Shown here: positions 61,601-64,000 of the stretch, piece after piece
Layout: each line of letters begins with the position of its first letter
Position numbering within the stretch: the stretch's first letter is position 1
From: Bacteroidales bacterium
GTDB taxonomy: Bacteria > Bacteroidota > Bacteroidia > Bacteroidales > P3
Direction of reading: 5' to 3'
DNA length: 64,000 nt
NCBI GenBank assembly: GCA_028708845.1
Contig: JAQVXZ010000011.1
Coordinates: forward strand, 1-64,000
The notes under the pieces: generated by a model
Seen by the model: the letters and a program-made list of their open reading frames with translations, nothing else
What the model was told of the DNA's origin: nothing
Database searches by the model: none
Translations under genes and position numbers: made by a program

Positions 61601-62977
61601 ATGAAAAAACTCATTTTAATAGCGTCATTAGCATTATTTGCTGTAGGATGTAGTTCGTCTGATAATGGGGAACTGATAGGGGTACAAAATAGAAAGCAAT
61701 TTGAAGATATGCAACCTTACGGGATGGTTGAAGTTCCTCAAGGAAGTTTTATGATGGGCTCCTCTGATGAAGACTTATATTCATCATATACCTACCAACC
61801 AAGAACTGTTCAGTTAAATTCATTTTGGATGGATGAAACAGAAATAACTAATAATGAATATCGCCAATTTGTATATTGGGTTAGAGATTCAATTGCATAC
61901 AAATTATTAGGTGAAATAAACCCTCAAAAGTATTTAATTGAAGTTGACCAGTACGGAGAAGAACTTCCAGAGGCTCTAATAAATTGGAGAGCTAAGATTA
62001 ATTGGGATTTAACCAATGCTGATGAAAGAGAAGCACTAGATCCATTATTCATCCCTTCTGAAGAAAGATTCTACAACAAGAAACAAATAGATACAAGAAA
62101 GCTCAATTACGAATATTATTGGATCGACTATAATACAGCAGCAAAGAAAGAACATAATACAGGTATTGAATTAGCTCAAGAACTAAAAGGATCTGCTTTT
62201 GCAGGAAGACCAAATGGTATCAAAAACAGGAAACAACTTATAAAGAAGGAGATTATAAACATATATCCAGATACATTATGTTGGATGCATGATTATGCAT
62301 ATTCATACAATGATACCTATACTCGTTCATATTTCTCTCATCCAGCATATGATAACTATCCAGTTGTTGGAATAACATACAAACAAGCTCAGGCTTTCTC
62401 AAGATGGAGAACATTTATAATGAATAATTTCCTAGAATCAAAAGATTTCTCAAGAATGGAAGATTTCCGTTTGCCAACAGAGGCAGAATGGGAATATGCA
62501 GCTAAGGGTGGTGCACCTGGAGCTCCTTATCCATGGGGCGGACCATACGTAAGAAATGGTAAGGGATGCTTTATTGCTAACTACAAGCCTATGAGAGGAA
62601 ATTATGATAATGACGGAGGAGTTTTACCTGTTGTTGTTGCTCATTATGCACCAAATGATTTTGGTCTTTATGATATGGCAGGAAATGTTTCAGAATGGTG
62701 TGAAGACACTTTCGACGAATCTTCATATAATTTCACACATGATTTAAATCAATCAGCAAGATACCAAGCAACAGATGACGATAGTCCTCAAATGAAGAGA
62801 AAAGTTATTCGTGGAGGTTCATGGAAAGATCAAAAACACTTTATCCAAACATCAACACGTGCATACGAATACCAAGACTCAGGTAAGAGCTATTTAGGAT
62901 TCCGTTGCGTTCAGTCATACATTGGTAGAGTTAAGGGAGATAATCCTAAAACATCTTCTAACGTATACAAAAACTAA
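61601..62977 (+). CDS. gldK: Type IX secretion ring lipoprotein GldK (PorK)
   Basis: The 458-residue lipoprotein (lipobox LFAVGC) has a formylglycine-generating-enzyme/sulfatase-modifying fold: VEVPQGSFMMGSSDEDLYSS region, FRLPTEAEWEYAAKGG (~285), DFGLYDMAGNVSEWCEDTF (~348) and RGGSWKDQ (~405). GldK and GldN form the periplasmic ring of the type IX machine under the outer membrane. It lies between porP and gldL. Confidence 0.95.
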   Translation: MKKLILIASLALFAVGCSSSDNGELIGVQNRKQFEDMQPYGMVEVPQGSFMMGSSDEDLYSSYTYQPRTVQLNSFWMDETEITNNEYRQFVYWVRDSIAYKLLGEINPQKYLIEVDQYGEELPEALINWRAKINWDLTNADEREALDPLFIPSEERFYNKKQIDTRKLNYEYYWIDYNTAAKKEHNTGIELAQELKGSAFAGRPNGIKNRKQLIKKEIINIYPDTLCWMHDYAYSYNDTYTRSYFSHPAYDNYPVVGITYKQAQAFSRWRTFIMNNFLESKDFSRMEDFRLPTEAEWEYAAKGGAPGAPYPWGGPYVRNGKGCFIANYKPMRGNYDNDGGVLPVVVAHYAPNDFGLYDMAGNVSEWCEDTFDESSYNFTHDLNQSARYQATDDDSPQMKRKVIRGGSWKDQKHFIQTSTRAYEYQDSGKSYLGFRCVQSYIGRVKGDNPKTSSNVYKN

Positions 62978-63022
62978 AAGAAATAATAAACATTTATATA
63001 CAAAATAAAAAACGATTTTAAC

Positions 63023-63985
63023 ATGGGCATAGATAGTTTTGTAAGGAGTAAGTTCTATAAAAATATGGCTGCAAAGCTATATGGTATTGGCGCATCAGCT
63101 GTAATTATAGGTGCATTGTTCAAAATTCAACACTGGTATGGTGCAGGTTTCCTATTAACATTAGGGATGGTAACTGAATCTATAATTTTCTTTATCTCTG
63201 CGTTTGAACCATTACACGTAGAATATGATTGGAGCTTAGCATATCCTGAATTAGCAGGAATGGAAGAAGAATCTCAAATTGAAGATAAGAAAAAGAAGAA
63301 AAAAGGTAAAAAAGATGCAGACTTAGACTTAGACTTAAGCGCATTAGCAGGCTTGCAAATAGGACATCAAGGTATGACCGAAACACAAGTTTTAGATGAT
63401 ATGCTTTCTAAAGCAAAAATTGGACCAGAATTAATAGAGAGCTTAGGAAAAGGACTTCAAAACTTATCCGATACAGCATCTCAATTAGGAAGTCTTTCTA
63501 ATGCAGCAGCTTCATCAGAAAACTTTATCAAAAATATTGATGGAGCATCAGAATCAGTTTTAGAATTATCTAATTCATATAGGAAAACAGCAGACTACTT
63601 AAATAAAGACTTAATGGTTTCTGGAGAATACTTAGCAAATGTACAGGATGCAGCAACAGCAGTATCAACACTCGCTAATATATATAAAGAAACAGCAGTA
63701 GCACTAACAAGTGGAGACTCTTCTTATTTGAGCGAATTGAAAACAATGGCTTCAAGCCTTTCATCAATTAATGCTTTATATGAATTACAAATTCAAAATT
63801 CAACTGCTCAACTAGAATCAACAACCCAAGTTCAAGAGAAAATAGATAATTTAGTTGTTAATTTTGCAGATACAGCAGAAAACGTACTTAGATATAAAGA
63901 ACAAGTAAATGCGCTTTCTAAGAAAGTTACTGCTTTGAATGATATCTATGGTAATATGCTTGCTGCAATGCAGACAAGAGCATAG
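63023..63985 (+). CDS. gldL: Type IX secretion motor protein GldL (PorL)
   Basis: The 320-residue inner-membrane protein has two membrane helices in residues ~13-60 (KLYGIGASAVIIGALFKIQH; FLLTLGMVTESIIFFISAF) with a Glu in the second helix, as in the proton-driven motor. A charged linker (EDKKKKKKGKKDADLDLDLS) and a long helical cytoplasmic part follow. With GldM it forms the proton-driven motor of type IX secretion. gldM and gldN are expected just past the right edge. Confidence 0.95.
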   Translation: MGIDSFVRSKFYKNMAAKLYGIGASAVIIGALFKIQHWYGAGFLLTLGMVTESIIFFISAFEPLHVEYDWSLAYPELAGMEEESQIEDKKKKKKGKKDADLDLDLSALAGLQIGHQGMTETQVLDDMLSKAKIGPELIESLGKGLQNLSDTASQLGSLSNAAASSENFIKNIDGASESVLELSNSYRKTADYLNKDLMVSGEYLANVQDAATAVSTLANIYKETAVALTSGDSSYLSELKTMASSLSSINALYELQIQNSTAQLESTTQVQEKIDNLVVNFADTAENVLRYKEQVNALSKKVTALNDIYGNMLAAMQTRA

Positions 63986-64000
63986 GTGAAATGCTTATTA

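Noticed and set aside
1-64000. tRNA, tmRNA or rRNA genes
   Set aside because: I checked intergenic regions over 70 bp for T-loop-like sequence and acceptor stems and found none that fold convincingly; this was by eye only.

Overview
The window reads as one contiguous piece of chromosome from an AT-rich member of the Bacteroidota, most likely an anaerobic Bacteroidales. The grounds are type IX secretion / gliding genes (porP, gldK, gldL, a gldB-like lipoprotein, and a C25 protease with a type A C-terminal sorting domain), the promoter form TTG-N17..21-TAnnTTTGC upstream of many genes, very few Shine-Dalgarno sequences, pyruvate:ferredoxin oxidoreductase, and a methylmalonyl-CoA decarboxylase / propionyl-CoA carboxylase type carboxyltransferase. 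I see no rRNA, tRNA, CRISPR array, prophage or insertion sequence. Almost all of it is housekeeping sequence.

Layout. 1-5.6 kb (minus): nifJ, cutC and a GSCFA protein. 5.7-19.2 kb (plus): purL and a secreted C1 peptidase, then a close-packed envelope run: coaX, an outer-membrane protein, a TPR protein, lptC, two lipoproteins (one GldB-like), an LTA-synthase-family phosphoglycerol transferase, a diacylglycerol-kinase-family lipid kinase and SUI1/YciH. 19.6-21.5 kb: dxs. 21.5-31.4 kb (minus): biotin carrier and carboxyltransferase; then a run deaD-rpe-PHP phosphatase-purB-msbA-ptp ending in an intrinsic terminator; and a small lipoprotein. 31.6-36.2 kb (plus): M20 amidohydrolase, hpt, a tandem-domain adk, obgE, PAP2. 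36.2-45.6 kb (minus): guaB, two periplasmic peptidyl-prolyl isomerases, moxR, an OmpA-like protein, ybeY, mnmG. 46.6-52.4 kb (plus): gingipain-like C25 protease, DUF4271, hemD-like, rnpA, yidD. Then ssb (minus), HU, a 30-residue basic COX24/AURKAIP1-type protein, rng, a shrunken methyltransferase-like gene (minus), an LPS block (lptB, deacetylase-like, hldD, kdsC, rlpA), and the start of the type IX motor operon (porP, gldK, gldL), which runs off the right edge.

The most unusual signal is non-coding. Five intergenic regions (about 3.72, 19.3, 30.8, 46.1 and 55.4 kb) carry short tandem arrays with a period of 21-23 bp, close to two helical turns, usually with four units. One class (A) has a dyad-symmetric core: GATGTACATC, GATGTGCATC or ACATACCCATGT. 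The other class (B) resembles ATCTTCGTTTTAATTT. The two classes lie next to each other at four of the five loci. The arrays at 19.3 and 30.9 kb are almost identical over about 96 bp and differ only at positions beside the palindromic cores. Some units are inverted relative to their neighbours. I know of no described family matching this; it is the best candidate here for an undescribed system, perhaps phased binding sites for an oligomeric DNA-binding protein or a dispersed non-coding repeat.

Other points worth attention: a degenerate second adenylate kinase domain fused to Adk, a 74-nt overlap between the lipid kinase and SUI1 genes, a perfect terminator-like hairpin 19 nt before the rng start codon, an LtaS-like enzyme translationally coupled to a DAG kinase in a Gram-negative, and a 1-kb non-coding region with an orphan promoter and nested inverted repeats upstream of the C25 protease.
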